From an uncultured Clostridia bacterium (GTDB lineage: Bacteria; Bacillota; Clostridia; TANB77; CAG-508), in contig CAKPCG010000006.1 in NCBI GenBank assembly GCA_934141475.1, forward strand, positions 1-64,000: DNA of 64,000 nt. The letters are read 5' to 3'. The position numbers were made by a program, and so were the translations under genes. Under the pieces are notes generated by a model. That model was not told the origin of the DNA. It was given only the letters and a program-made list of their open reading frames with translations, and did no database searches. Shown here one piece after another: positions 1 to 10,043 of this stretch (the stretch's first letter is position 1; each line of letters starts with the position of its first letter).

Positions 1-352
1 TATGCGATAGTTTTCACTATCACACACCTACCCAGTATAGTAAAATATGTCATCTATTTTGTTCAAAAGCATTGGTAATGTTGGTTTTGCCAATTATTAA
101 AATGTCCAATTTAGGAATTTATTTTACTCGAAAATTTGGAAAGTTTGAGCTAATATATTTTTTATTATCAAAAATACTTTTTGTAAATTTTTACTATGTT
201 CGCTCGATTTATGTAAAAAAAATAGTATAATCTTTTTCGAAATAAGCAAATTAGAGTGTGGTCACTTATCTTTCTATAATTATTAGACTCATAAAAAAAG
301 TAAAAGTCAATAATTTTTAAAATTTTAATCCGATATGGGCTTTATTTTTATT
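1..352. other. Intergenic, no gene seen
   Basis: AT-rich stretch downstream of the minus-strand lipase-like gene. I see no open frame with a ribosome binding site, no tRNA and no convincing terminator. It may be the edge of a neighbouring feature outside the window. Confidence 0.5.
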
Positions 353-1516
353 TTATCGACTACCACGTTCTATAGTTGTTTCATCTATAGTGTCTCTATT
401 TTTATTATCAAATGTATGCATTAATAATAAATTTTCTTTTGCTTGTTTGGCATCAAAGTTCTTATCATTAGTTTCAAAATTTTCTAGTTTTAAACTATCT
501 ACATATGATGTTTTTCTTTCATTTTGAGTCTCTGAACTTTCTGGTAATGCAATTACTTTATCTTCTCTATGAAATATTTTATTTAACACAGCAGAACTCG
601 AATCATATATATTATTTGCAACTCTACCAGCAATCGACATAGCAATAGTAAAAAATCTTTGTACAGTATGTTTATGACCTTTAAAAGCTTCTTCTCTTGT
701 TGTTGTATTAAATTCTCCCAGTTCGTTAATGCTTGCTGCTTCAACCGCATGGTCACTTAAAATATTTCTCTTTAAAGAATTATTGTTTTTTACATACTTA
801 ATGTTGTCTTGAAATAAATCAGATTCTTTCAAATCAGAAACCCAATCTCCACCAATTACATAACAACTAAATTTATTTGGATTATTAAACATTTTTATTT
901 TTTCGTCAGTATTTAATAAATCTTGTGAAATGTGTTCAGGATTAATTACAAATGCATTTCCAATACTATCTGTATTTTCTACCATAATATGTTCAACTAA
1001 ATTTCCTCCAAGCGAATGCCCAAATAGAAAATTGGAATTATCTCTACCTGAATATTGTGTAAAGAATTCCATTGCCTGTTCAACTTGTGTATCACTATTT
1101 GTTATGTATTCATTTGCATCTGTTAATGAGTCTAATGCCAATTCCTTTGGACTTGATACATCTGTTCCTCTAAAAGTTATTCCTGTATTACCAGAGCTAT
1201 CTAAAAGTGCCATAGCATAAAATCCAGTTTTTGTATCTTGCTGAACTCCCTTTATTTCAAAATCTCCTAATCCACTATCAATCATTTCTTGAATTAGCTC
1301 TTTTGAAGATATTTTTATTCCTGTGATTTTTTCAGCAGCACTTCCTAAATATGGTGTGTTTTCATCTTGTAACATTTGTGAAAGCTGACTTATTTTAATA
1401 TTTTCACCATTCTTTATTTGTTCATATTTTACTAAATCTAAATTAATATAAGCTAACTGTGTTAGTAAAGTTTTTTGTTCGTCGCTTAATTTATTAAATG
1501 TAACATTATTATTCAT
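353..1516 (-). CDS. Lipase-like alpha/beta hydrolase
   Basis: A 387-residue protein carrying the nucleophile-elbow motif GHSLGG (about residues 168-173), as in class 3 lipases and Mbeg1-like (DUF2974) hydrolases. Upstream of it is GNTGITFRGTD, resembling the 'aFRGT' oxyanion strand of that family. No signal peptide is visible, so it is probably cytoplasmic or exported by a non-Sec route. The C-terminal 120 residues are polar and unrecognised. The start has an AAGGA site 9 bases upstream. It is followed closely upstream by the Sel1 gene on the same strand. Hydrolase fold is likely; the substrate is unknown. Confidence 0.7.
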   Translation of the reverse strand: MNNNVTFNKLSDEQKTLLTQLAYINLDLVKYEQIKNGENIKISQLSQMLQDENTPYLGSAAEKITGIKISSKELIQEMIDSGLGDFEIKGVQQDTKTGFYAMALLDSSGNTGITFRGTDVSSPKELALDSLTDANEYITNSDTQVEQAMEFFTQYSGRDNSNFLFGHSLGGNLVEHIMVENTDSIGNAFVINPEHISQDLLNTDEKIKMFNNPNKFSCYVIGGDWVSDLKESDLFQDNIKYVKNNNSLKRNILSDHAVEAASINELGEFNTTTREEAFKGHKHTVQRFFTIAMSIAGRVANNIYDSSSAVLNKIFHREDKVIALPESSETQNERKTSYVDSLKLENFETNDKNFDAKQAKENLLLMHTFDNKNRDTIDETTIERGSR

Positions 1517-1554
1517 TAGTTTTATTTCCTTTTCTTATTGATTATAATTTCTTT

Positions 1555-3273
1555 TTAATAGCTTTTTCTTATTTTTTCTATCAATTTAATTGCCTTTTGA
1601 TTCCCTGCAGTTGCTGATTTTTCTAACATTTGGATGGCATAATCAATATTCTTCTTTACATCTAAACCATTTTCTTCTCCATAATAGTATATTTCTCCAA
1701 GTATATATTGGGCGTCACTATTTCCATTTATAGCTGATTTTTCAAACCAAAAAATAGCTTTTTTATCATTTGATTCTATTCCATCCCAATACAAATATGC
1801 GTCTCCTAACATCATTTGGCTAACTGCATCCCATTCATTATTTTCTGCATGTTTTTTAAATTGATAAAATGCTAATTTGTAATTTTGCTTTGTTCCATTT
1901 CCATAATAATACATCCAAGCTAAATAAGGATATTTTAGTGTTACATCATAGTTATCTTCAATATCCTTAGCATATTGAAAAGCTTTGTTATAATCCTTTT
2001 GTACATAATTTCCATGATAATACATATCAGCCAATATCTCTTTAGTTTTATAGGTTTCATCTTGGTCTAAAAAATCTATTGCAATATTATAAGCTTTTTT
2101 ATAATCACACTTATCTCCCCAATAATATTCATAAAGTAACAATCTTATAGCTTTTTTATATTTATACTCTTTTAAAAGAAACTCAAAAATTTCAATTGCC
2201 TTATCTATGTCTTTATTTAAATAATATCCATAGTAATACATTAATCCTATATAATATTTTGCATCCTTATCATTTGGCGCCAATTCTTGGAAAATATTGT
2301 ATGCTTTTTCATAATCTTGCTCTAAATAATATCCATAATAATACATTAATCCAATAAAATATTTTGAATCCTTATCATTTGGCGCCAATTCTTGGAAAAT
2401 ATTGTATGCTTTTTCATAATCTTGCTCTAAATAATCTCCATAGTAATACATTAATCCTATATAATATTTTGCATCTTTATCATCATACTTTTCAACTAAC
2501 TCATTAAAAATTTCATATGCTTTTTTATTATCTTTAGCAACATATTTTCCCAAATAGTACATTTCTCCTAAATAAAATTTTGCATTCTTATCATCAGCAT
2601 TAGCAAGTTCACTAAATATTTCAAAGGCTTTTTTATAATCGCATTCAATGTAATGACCATAATAGTACATTCTGCCTATAAAATATTTTGCTTTTTTATT
2701 ATCATATTTTTCGACTAATTCTTCGAAATTGTTATAGGCTCTTTCTAAATCTTTTTCCATACCCCTGCAATAATACATACAAATTGCTAATTTAAGTTTA
2801 GCTTTAATATTTCCCAACTTTGTTGCTTTTTCAAAATATTTAATAGCTACTTCATAATTTTTATCCGTATTTATTCCCTCATAATATCTTCTGCCTAGTT
2901 CATATATAAATTCAGGTTTACAATCATTACTATCAACCATTTTCTTTAATTCATGTAACTCAAATATATTCTCATATATTTGTTCTATATATTTTTCTAC
3001 TGAATATATTTCTCCATAAAGAGTTTCTTCACTAATATCGCATTTTTTAAACTTATTATCAACAGTATCATAAATGACAAATATGTTGTCTCCTAAATCT
3101 ATTAATGGTATCATTTCAATAGTAACATTTAAATCTTCTTTATAATTCTCAATTTCGCTTTTTGATAACACTCTTTTATTATCCTTTAGAAATATTGGTT
3201 CTTCTTGAAACAATCCTAATAATTCTTGTAATTCACTGTTTTTAATTGAATCAATTATTTTTTTTAGTTCCAT
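1555..3273 (-). CDS. Sel1/TPR-like repeat protein
   Basis: A 572-residue protein built from about eleven Sel1-like repeats from residue 120 to the end, each with the pattern A-x-Y-x-hG-x-hYYxG followed by D-x-x-KA. Such alpha-solenoids are protein-interaction scaffolds. The first 110 residues are a distinct acidic domain. Two adjacent repeats (about 2275-2440) are nearly identical at DNA level, showing recent internal duplication. AGGAGG lies 8 bases before the ATG. The gene sits 12 bases after the decayed AAA gene, so the two probably formed one operon. No catalytic function is visible. Confidence 0.85.
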   Translation of the reverse strand: MELKKIIDSIKNSELQELLGLFQEEPIFLKDNKRVLSKSEIENYKEDLNVTIEMIPLIDLGDNIFVIYDTVDNKFKKCDISEETLYGEIYSVEKYIEQIYENIFELHELKKMVDSNDCKPEFIYELGRRYYEGINTDKNYEVAIKYFEKATKLGNIKAKLKLAICMYYCRGMEKDLERAYNNFEELVEKYDNKKAKYFIGRMYYYGHYIECDYKKAFEIFSELANADDKNAKFYLGEMYYLGKYVAKDNKKAYEIFNELVEKYDDKDAKYYIGLMYYYGDYLEQDYEKAYNIFQELAPNDKDSKYFIGLMYYYGYYLEQDYEKAYNIFQELAPNDKDAKYYIGLMYYYGYYLNKDIDKAIEIFEFLLKEYKYKKAIRLLLYEYYWGDKCDYKKAYNIAIDFLDQDETYKTKEILADMYYHGNYVQKDYNKAFQYAKDIEDNYDVTLKYPYLAWMYYYGNGTKQNYKLAFYQFKKHAENNEWDAVSQMMLGDAYLYWDGIESNDKKAIFWFEKSAINGNSDAQYILGEIYYYGEENGLDVKKNIDYAIQMLEKSATAGNQKAIKLIEKIRKSY

Positions 3274-3285
3274 ACTTATATCCTC

Positions 3286-4002
3286 CTAAAATCCAATTTT
3301 CTTTTCTAAATTATCTGCTATTAATTTTTCATATTGAGCATCTACTTTCTTTATTCTATACATATCTTCCTTATAATAATTTATTTCTTCATTTTTAGCA
3401 TGTTCTATTAATAACTTTTGGTATAAACTGTTTATATATCTGGCATTTCCAAAATTTTCAATTTTTGATGAATCTCTAATAATTATTTTTATCTTTTCTA
3501 ATGCTTCATCTGAAATTTCTAAATTATTTCTTTTAACTAGTTTTAAAAATATGTTAGTTAATTCATCTAAACTATAATCTGGAAAATCTATTTTATATCC
3601 TATTCTAGAAGCTAAACCTGGATTTGTTTTTATAGATTTTTCCATTTCTTCTTTATATCCCGCAAATATAATAATTAATTTTAAAAGTGTGGTACTACAT
3701 TTACTACCATATAAGGCCGTTCCAGTACCTGAATTACCAGTAAATATCATATGTAAATTAAAATTTTCTATATTTACTTGTGCCTTTTTGTTAAATTTTA
3801 AAAGACTTGCAAAATCTTTTATTTGAATTTTTATGTTTGATAATCCTGTTAATGCGTTTAAATCATTCAAAATCGTAGGAAGATCCCTTTCATTAAATTT
3901 TTTTGGGATATCTTCCAAAGTGATTTTATCTTTAACACATTCTGAATACGACATATCTACTATTTCTCGATTATATCTCTGTATAGCATAATATGCTCTC
4001 AT
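3286..4002 (-). pseudogene. SpoVK/CbxX-like AAA ATPase with internal deletion
   Basis: The first part resembles the start of the SpoVK/CbxX AAA module (LNALTGLSNIKIQIKDF, then hMIFTGNSGTG). The P-loop is broken: GNSGTG is followed by TA instead of KT. The segment that should hold the rest of Walker A, Walker B (FIDEAY) and most of the helices is missing, and the frame resumes at IIIFAGYKEEME, the usual sensor-1 region. About 75-80 residues are therefore deleted in frame. The lid domain after that looks normal. With no lysine for ATP and no Walker B it cannot be a working ATPase. The start has GAGG 8 bases upstream. Confidence 0.75.
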
Positions 4003-4204
4003 TATATTTTCCTCACTTTTTATACAACAGGTTAATGTTATTTTATTAAAATTAAATGTCTTATTTTTCTTTTTATCTAAAAATTTATAATATGCTACTT
4101 ATATAATATACCATTTTGACTTTATTGGCAATATCTGTTTTCCAACAATGTATTTTGAATTTGTAGTGTTACAATTGATGTGAAACAAAAAATATAGAAA
4201 AAAA

Positions 4205-4522
4205 GTGATTCAAGTAGATAATGGAATAGAATTTACTTATAATCAAGCAAAAATAAAAAAAGAACATCCAATGGACATATTATTGAATAGTTTAAATATA
4301 AGGCATCATAAAATAAGACCAAGAACACCAGAACACAATGAAAAGGTTGAAAGAAGTCATAAAAACGACAATGAAAGATTTTACAGTTAGCTTACATTTT
4401 ATAGTTTAGAAAATTTAAGAAAACAAGGAGTAGCATATTTAAAAAGATCCAATAGGATACCAATGGCTGTTTTAGGCTATTTAACACCAAAAGAAAAAAG
4501 GGCGAAATTAATGTGTGCATAA
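4205..4522 (+). pseudogene. DDE transposase 3' remnant (IS481/IS3-like)
   Basis: The frame holds the second Asp motif VDNGIEFTY and the Glu region (TPEHNEKVERSH) of an rve-type integrase core. An in-frame TAG at 4388-4390 interrupts it. The same frame then continues through SNRIPMAVLGYLTPKEKR, the normal transposase C-terminus, to TAA at 4520-4522. The N-terminal half with the helix-turn-helix and first Asp is absent. It lies 160 bases from a truncated ZIP transporter gene and probably caused that truncation. I could not identify terminal inverted repeats. Confidence 0.75.
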
Positions 4523-4684
4523 AATATCTATTATCTTAAATAATGCCTCGACTTTATCATACGATAACTTGTTTATTTTTTTCAAAAATTTTAATTTTCT
4601 GTTTCAATTCAGGATTCGTAATAAACTCTTTATACAAAATATTAGGTTTTTAATAACTAGAAAATTTATCAAATTCAAATTGTT

Positions 4685-5161
4685 CTATCCTGCATACTGT
4701 CTACTTTGAAATCTACCTTCTGGTATATCATGCAAACATATCGCAATTGCAAGACCTATTCCTAATTTTGTTGAAGCTTCAAATCCTGAACCAATTGCCA
4801 AACCTTCTGGAAAATTGTGTATTGCAAGACCTATACTTACAATTATTCCTGTTTTTAGTAAATTGTTGTTTTTTAATTTATTTTGTTTGCTAAATTTGTT
4901 TGTAACTAATAAATCGCAAATAATCATTGTTATTATTCCCACTACTATTCCTAGCATCACAACTAAAATATTTGCAATTTTTAATGCTTCTGGTAATAAA
5001 TCAAAGCATATTATAGACATCATAAGACCTGAAGCAAATGATAATATGAAACTTAAAAATTTATTTGATACATTTTTTATAAAGCATCCTATTATCCCTC
5101 CTAGTGTGGTTCCAAAAGTGCCAAAAAATAAGCCTAATAGGGTTGTTTTTATTATTTCCAT
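4685..5161 (-). pseudogene. ZIP family metal transporter, C-terminally truncated
   Basis: 158 residues of a ZIP (ZupT-like) permease with four to five membrane segments. The metal-binding signatures HNFPEGLA and HDIPEG are both present. Right after HDIPEG the protein turns into an unrelated tail (RFQSRQ) and stops. Family members run to 240-270 residues, so the last three helices are missing. The break faces the transposase remnant at 4205-4522, which implies an insertion or deletion event. AGAGGTGA precedes the start. Transport by this product is unlikely. Confidence 0.8.
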
Positions 5162-5274
5162 AACTTCACCTCTATTAGACTTTATTATTATAGCTTGCCT
5201 TTTATTCTTTTCAATTTGTCAGTTTATTTTATTAGTTAATTTTACTAATATACTTTTTTATCTATTGTTATTTT

Positions 5275-5715
5275 TTAGTTTAATAATTCTTTTACTACTT
5301 CATTTATTGCTCTTCCGTCAGCTGCTACTCCTATTTTTGCTTTTGCTTCTTTCATAACAGGTCCCATATCTTTTATTGAAGTTGCACCTAAAGTAGTTAT
5401 TATATCTTTTACAATTTCAGTTATTTCTTCTTTAGTTAATTGTTTTGGCAAATATTTTTCTAATATTTCTATTTCTTTATTTGTTTGTTCTATTAAATCA
5501 TTTCTTCCGCCTTTTTCAAATTCTACTAAAGCATCTTTTTTTCCTTTTACTTCTTTTGCTATAATTTCTATTATTTTGTTATCATCTACTTCTATTGCCT
5601 TATCTTTTTCTATTTGTAATATAGCTGCTCTAACCATTTGAACAGTGTCCTTTTTTATTGTATTTTTTTCTTTCATTGCATCTTTTAAATCTTGCATTAA
5701 TTCTTCTTTTAACAT
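5275..5715 (-). CDS. yqeY: GatB/YqeY domain protein
   Basis: A 146-residue protein that matches the YqeY family in length and pattern: N-terminal DLKDAMKEKNTIKKDTVQMVR, middle KKRKDA-like segment (GKKDALVEFEKGGRNDL), and C-terminal GVAADGRAINEVVKELL. The domain is shared with the tail of GatB, the tRNA-dependent amidotransferase subunit, and is thought to bind tRNA; its role alone is not settled. AAGGA lies six bases before the ATG. It precedes a 47-residue gene and tatD on the same strand. Confidence 0.9.
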   Translation of the reverse strand: MLKEELMQDLKDAMKEKNTIKKDTVQMVRAAILQIEKDKAIEVDDNKIIEIIAKEVKGKKDALVEFEKGGRNDLIEQTNKEIEILEKYLPKQLTKEEITEIVKDIITTLGATSIKDMGPVMKEAKAKIGVAADGRAINEVVKELLN

Positions 5716-5760
5716 TTTTATTCCTTCTTTCTAAATTTTTATTTACATTTTTTATTTGCA

Positions 5761-5904
5761 TTATTTTTTATCTTCTTTTTTATCTTCTTTTTCTTCGACT
5801 TCCTCTGTTTCGTATCCTTTTCCTGTTTTCTTTAAAATTCCATTTATACTGTTCATTATATCATCTAAATTTTCATCAAAATCATCTCTTTTTACTTCTA
5901 GCAT
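5761..5904 (-). CDS. Small charged protein, 47 aa
   Basis: A short open frame between tatD and yqeY. A GGAG site lies nine bases before the ATG at 5904; a second ATG nine bases further upstream abuts the same site, so the inner start is preferred. The product starts MLEVKRDDFDENLDDIMNSI and ends in a run of Glu, Asp and Lys. It has no membrane segment or cysteine. Spacing suggests co-transcription with its neighbours. I do not recognise a family. Confidence 0.6.
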   Translation of the reverse strand: MLEVKRDDFDENLDDIMNSINGILKKTGKGYETEEVEEKEDKKEDKK

Positions 5905-5922
5905 TTTTTTCATCTCCAATCT

Positions 5923-6711
5923 TTATTTTATAAAAAGTTTTTCTGCATTTTGGTATGTTATTTTTGCCATTTGCTCTGAGGTAATATTTTTAAATTCTGC
6001 TAATTTTTGTACTACATATTTTAAGTTGCTTGAATCGTTTCTAGTTCCTCTTACTGGCTCTGGTGCTAAATATGGTGCATCTGTTTCTATTAGCATTTTT
6101 TGAATAGGAACCATTTCTACTATTTTAGAAACATTTTTTGAACTTTTAAATGTTGATGTTCCACCAAATGCAATATATAGTCCAGCTTCTAATCCATGCC
6201 TTACAAGTTCTGGATTAAATGGGCAGCAATGTAATACTCCAGATTTTTGTATTTTATTTTCTTTTATTATTTTTATTGTATCATCTATCGCATCTCTTGT
6301 ATGAATTGATATTGGTAGGTTTAGTTCATTTGCAAGTTCGATTTGTTTTTTAAATATTATTTTTTGTGTTTCTTTATTTGTTTGAACCCAATGGTAATCT
6401 AATCCAATTTCACCTATTGCAATAACTTTCTTATTTTTAATTGCCAATTCTTTTATTATTTCTATTTTTTTCCACAATTCATCCATTTTTTGTGGATTTT
6501 GATTTGGTAAATTTTCAGGATGTATTCCACAAGAAGCATATATAAAATCATTTTTGTTTGCAAGTTCTATTGCTTTTTTAGATGATTTTATATCACATCC
6601 TATATCTATACATTTAGTTACTCCTGCATTCCATATTTTTTGTATTACTTGATTCCTATCTTCATCAAATTTTTCATCATCTAAGTGCATATGTGTATCA
6701 AAGTATTCCAA
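5923..6711 (-). CDS. tatD: TatD family metal-dependent hydrolase
   Basis: A 262-residue TIM-barrel amidohydrolase with the whole TatD motif set: DTHMHLD near the N-terminus (metal HxH), GEIGLDYH around residue 100, SIHTRDA, LHCCPF, and IETDAPYLAP near the end. TatD enzymes are Mg-dependent 3'-5' deoxyribonucleases. The start is TTG with AAGGAG six bases upstream; there is no ATG in a suitable place. It follows acpS after 22 bases, so the two are likely one transcript. Confidence 0.92.
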   Translation of the reverse strand: MEYFDTHMHLDDEKFDEDRNQVIQKIWNAGVTKCIDIGCDIKSSKKAIELANKNDFIYASCGIHPENLPNQNPQKMDELWKKIEIIKELAIKNKKVIAIGEIGLDYHWVQTNKETQKIIFKKQIELANELNLPISIHTRDAIDDTIKIIKENKIQKSGVLHCCPFNPELVRHGLEAGLYIAFGGTSTFKSSKNVSKIVEMVPIQKMLIETDAPYLAPEPVRGTRNDSSNLKYVVQKLAEFKNITSEQMAKITYQNAEKLFIK

Positions 6712-6733
6712 TTTTTTCTCCTTATAAATAAAT

Positions 6734-7108
6734 TTATTTATATAGCACTGTTACATTTGCTATAGCATATTCTTTACAATGTGATATGCTTACATCTACA
6801 TTTTCTACTTTATTATTTTTTAAAAATAGTATTTCTATTTTTGGTCTTCCATTCTCATCATTTATTGTTTCAACATCTTTCCATGTAATTGCATATTTGT
6901 CTTTTACCCCTTCAGATACGGCCTTAAAAGCTGCTTCTTTTACTGCAAATCTTGCAGCATAATGTTCGTATTTTGATATTCCCTTGCTTTCGCAGTATTC
7001 TATTTCTTTTTTTGTAAATACCTTTTTTAAAAATGGATCTCCTAATTTTTCTATACTTTCTTTTATTCTACTTATTTCTATTATATCTACTCCACATTTT
7101 ACCTTCAT
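6734..7108 (-). CDS. acpS: Holo-[acyl-carrier-protein] synthase
   Basis: Transfers 4'-phosphopantetheine from CoA to the serine of apo-ACP. The 124-residue protein has the AcpS signatures GVDIIEISRI (Mg-binding Asp), ARFAVKEAAFKA, and SISHCKEYA at the C-terminal side. The ATG at 7108 is chosen because AAAGG lies nine bases before it; a TTG three codons upstream would overlap that site. It leads the acpS-tatD gene pair. Confidence 0.93.
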   Translation of the reverse strand: MKVKCGVDIIEISRIKESIEKLGDPFLKKVFTKKEIEYCESKGISKYEHYAARFAVKEAAFKAVSEGVKDKYAITWKDVETINDENGRPKIEILFLKNNKVENVDVSISHCKEYAIANVTVLYK

Positions 7109-7180
7109 AGCAATCAACCTTTCTTTTTACAATTTATAGTATAGCATATTTTTTTATTACTTTAAAGCTTTTTTATTATA

Positions 7181-7220
7181 ATAATACCGCTACAATAATT
7201 ATCTTTTGTAACGGTATTAT
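7181..7220. terminator. Hairpin between acpS and the next gene
   Basis: Near-perfect 15-base arms (ATAATACCG...CGGTATTAT) with one mismatch and a short loop. The plus-strand side ends in a T-run. It lies just after the stop of the gene at 7223-8467, so it likely ends that transcript although the minus-strand U-tract is weak. Confidence 0.5.
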
Positions 7221-7222
7221 TT

Positions 7223-8467
7223 TTATTTTAAGCAAATTATAAAGTTTACAATGTTAAATGCTAATGTGGCTATTAATATTGCTATTATAAACCCTGACAT
7301 TTTTTCACTTTTTTCTATTTTTAACTCACTATATAAAACATTATACTTGTTTTTTACATCATTATATAGTTTTTCTATTTCTAAAACTTCTTTTAAATAT
7401 GAATAATATAAACTTCCCATATCATCTGATGTTATTTCTTGAATCCATAACTTTTTTGTAAAATCTATAAATTTTTTTCTTGTTATTTCTATATCTTTAG
7501 AGTCTTTTGCTTCTTTAAATTCATAGTTTAATTTTTTTAAGTATATTTTTAGGTATAATGATAATATATATGTGTAAAAATATTGTTTTTCAAATTCTTC
7601 TGGCAATACTGTGTAGTTTTTTAAATCACAATCAGAGCTTAATAGGTTTACTCCTAATTTTGATATTCCTATTTTAGCATATTTTGATGTTCCTATTACT
7701 TTTGAGTTTTCACATATAACTGAACTTGCACTACTATCATTTGGTAGTATATTTATATATTTTAGAAAATCTCCTTTTATGTTATCAAATACTGTATTTA
7801 TATTCCATGCTTCTTGTTTTATACATGTATATGAATATGTATAAAATCTTTCTATATCAAGGTTTAATTTTAGAGCATCAATGTTTGGTCCTGTTATATT
7901 ATTTATGAATTCTTGTATTTCTTCTATATTTTCTAAAGTGTTGGCTTGTACTTTTATATTTTCGTAGTTTTTTAGGTTATTACATTCTTGATTTATGTCT
8001 CTAAACTTATAATTAAAGTTTAAAATATCTGAAAATTCTTCGCTTCCTTCTATATTTGTTTTTAAGTATATAAAGCAAATACCAGTATTAAAAAGTACTA
8101 AACCTATTTTTTGTATTTTGAAAAATATACTATTTTCGTCTACTGTTTTTCCTTGTATGTCATTTGATAACTCATATTCAAATGTTATACTTGGATATTT
8201 ACTAAGTATTGCTGCTCTTGTTTCTATTGGAAGTTCTTGTAATTTTGATTGTTTATATCTATCATCTAGTTCAAATGTTCCAAATAAAAATTCTTTCATT
8301 TTTGGTAAAAAGTGTGTGTATATTTCTAAGTCTTGATCTTTTTTAAAAATTTTTAGTTTAAATCTTTTGTCTTTTAGTAATCTTAGTATATATTTACTAT
8401 ATTTATTTTCTTTTACTATAAAAGTATTTATAAAATATGTATATTGATACCTTGTCTTTAGCTCCAT
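7223..8467 (-). CDS. Hypothetical protein with C-terminal membrane anchor
   Basis: A 414-residue protein of unknown family. The body is mixed alpha/beta with no recognised motif. Residues about 310-390 are rich in Lys, Glu and Leu with coiled-coil character, followed by one hydrophobic helix (FIIAILIATLAFNIVNFIIC) at the very end. This tail-anchor layout, helix bundle then membrane segment, recalls CorA-like or RmuC-like tails, but no GMN motif is present. A GAGGAG site lies before the ATG. It sits 21 bases downstream of the WG-repeat gene and is probably co-transcribed. Confidence 0.7.
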   Translation of the reverse strand: MELKTRYQYTYFINTFIVKENKYSKYILRLLKDKRFKLKIFKKDQDLEIYTHFLPKMKEFLFGTFELDDRYKQSKLQELPIETRAAILSKYPSITFEYELSNDIQGKTVDENSIFFKIQKIGLVLFNTGICFIYLKTNIEGSEEFSDILNFNYKFRDINQECNNLKNYENIKVQANTLENIEEIQEFINNITGPNIDALKLNLDIERFYTYSYTCIKQEAWNINTVFDNIKGDFLKYINILPNDSSASSVICENSKVIGTSKYAKIGISKLGVNLLSSDCDLKNYTVLPEEFEKQYFYTYILSLYLKIYLKKLNYEFKEAKDSKDIEITRKKFIDFTKKLWIQEITSDDMGSLYYSYLKEVLEIEKLYNDVKNKYNVLYSELKIEKSEKMSGFIIAILIATLAFNIVNFIICLK

Positions 8468-8488
8468 TTTTTTATTCTCCTCTTATAT

Positions 8489-10003
8489 TTATTTATCACA
8501 ATAGTAGTTCATATTTAAATCTAATCCTAAGTGCCATTTTCCAATAAAATCTATTACTAGATTTTCGTCTAAGTTATATGTTGGTTCAATTACAACCTCT
8601 CCATTACTATTTATTGCTCCCCATTTTCCATCTTGCTTTACGGCTGCATATCCATAGCTGTTAAATTCTGTTGCATCATCATATTTATTTTCTACAACTT
8701 TGTTTTGTTTATTATCTATATATCCATATTTTCCATCTTGTTTTTGAACAAATAGTTTATTGTTTGGCAATATTTCTTGTACTGTTTTTTCTTCAAATTT
8801 AAAGTTGTAATATTTGTAATCTTGGTCTTGTTTTATTTTCATGTATCCGTCATCAGTGTTAATTTCTGAAATAATTCCTGTTATTTTTTCTTCAAAATCT
8901 TGGTTTAATATTTTAGATGTATAATCTTCGTTTTCTGCTATATATATACCGGCTTTTTTGTTATATGTTACATTTTTATATTCGTATGGTAATTTTTCGT
9001 TTTGATCTATATCTATTATTCCGGCTTTTCCTTCTTTTACTGCTTCAAATATATCTTGATTTAATTCTTTTAATCCATCATATTTAGGCTCTATTTTTAT
9101 ATTTCCATCGAAATCCATTAAACCGTATTTATTTTGCTTTGTATATATAATTCCTGAATTTGCAATTTGTTTTATTTCGTCAAAGTTTTCTGTTACTTTT
9201 TTGTTTCCTTGGCTATCTATTAGTTGCTCTTTCCCATTTTCTTTTATTACAAAGTATTTTTCACCATAGATATTTTCTATTTTTTCATATTGGTTTGGTA
9301 AAATACTTTCACCAGTAAAACTTATTACTCCATATTTGTCTTCTTGATTTATCGTTATATATCCATTTTTGTAGTCATCTCCAAAGCTTTGTATTTCCTT
9401 GTATTCAGAATCTATTATTTTGCTTCCTTTGTCATTTAGTAATCCTTTTTTCCCATCTTTTTCAACTACTATACTATTTTCTACACCTTTTAATGTTGAG
9501 ATATTGTCATAAATTGGTTCTACTATTTCTTTTCCATCTATGTCTATTAATCCCCATTTTTCATTTTTTTGTACTTTTAGTACATTTTCTTCATACCATA
9601 TGTTTTCAGAAGAATTATAGTTATCTAATGCTTCTATTTTGTCATAGTTTGTATATATTTCTTCATTTTTGCTGTTTATTGCCTTTGTTTTATATGTTCC
9701 ATTTTCTTCATCTATATCATATGTGCATAAAAAGACATCTTTTTCTTTGTCTATAATTATTGGCATTTCTTGGTACATTGGATCTATTACAATTTTTCCA
9801 TCTGATCCTAGTACCCCCCATTTGTTATCACTATATACTGCAAAGTAGTTTATTTTCTCTAGTGGTTTTGTATTTTTTGCTTTTGTTAGGATTTTTTTTA
9901 CTGCTATTATTGCTATTATTAGTACAACTATTGCTATAATAACTGCAAATACTTTTTTATAGTTTAGTTTTGCTTCACTATCGTACCTTTTTCCCCTACT
10001 CAT
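8489..10003 (-). CDS. WG-repeat protein with N-terminal membrane anchor
   Basis: 504 residues. A short charged N-terminus is followed by one transmembrane helix (about residues 17-38), then about ten WG-type repeats. These have the core 'KxGxhDxxGxxxhxPxYxxh', visible for example as KWGLIDIDGKEIVEPIYD and KYGLMDFDGNIKIEPKYD. WG repeats form a beta-propeller-like binding surface of unknown ligand. The topology places the repeats outside the cell. GGAGG precedes the ATG. No catalytic residues are apparent. Confidence 0.88.
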   Translation of the reverse strand: MSRGKRYDSEAKLNYKKVFAVIIAIVVLIIAIIAVKKILTKAKNTKPLEKINYFAVYSDNKWGVLGSDGKIVIDPMYQEMPIIIDKEKDVFLCTYDIDEENGTYKTKAINSKNEEIYTNYDKIEALDNYNSSENIWYEENVLKVQKNEKWGLIDIDGKEIVEPIYDNISTLKGVENSIVVEKDGKKGLLNDKGSKIIDSEYKEIQSFGDDYKNGYITINQEDKYGVISFTGESILPNQYEKIENIYGEKYFVIKENGKEQLIDSQGNKKVTENFDEIKQIANSGIIYTKQNKYGLMDFDGNIKIEPKYDGLKELNQDIFEAVKEGKAGIIDIDQNEKLPYEYKNVTYNKKAGIYIAENEDYTSKILNQDFEEKITGIISEINTDDGYMKIKQDQDYKYYNFKFEEKTVQEILPNNKLFVQKQDGKYGYIDNKQNKVVENKYDDATEFNSYGYAAVKQDGKWGAINSNGEVVIEPTYNLDENLVIDFIGKWHLGLDLNMNYYCDK

Positions 10004-10043
10004 ATTTTTCCTCCAATATTTATATTTTTACATGCTTATTCTA

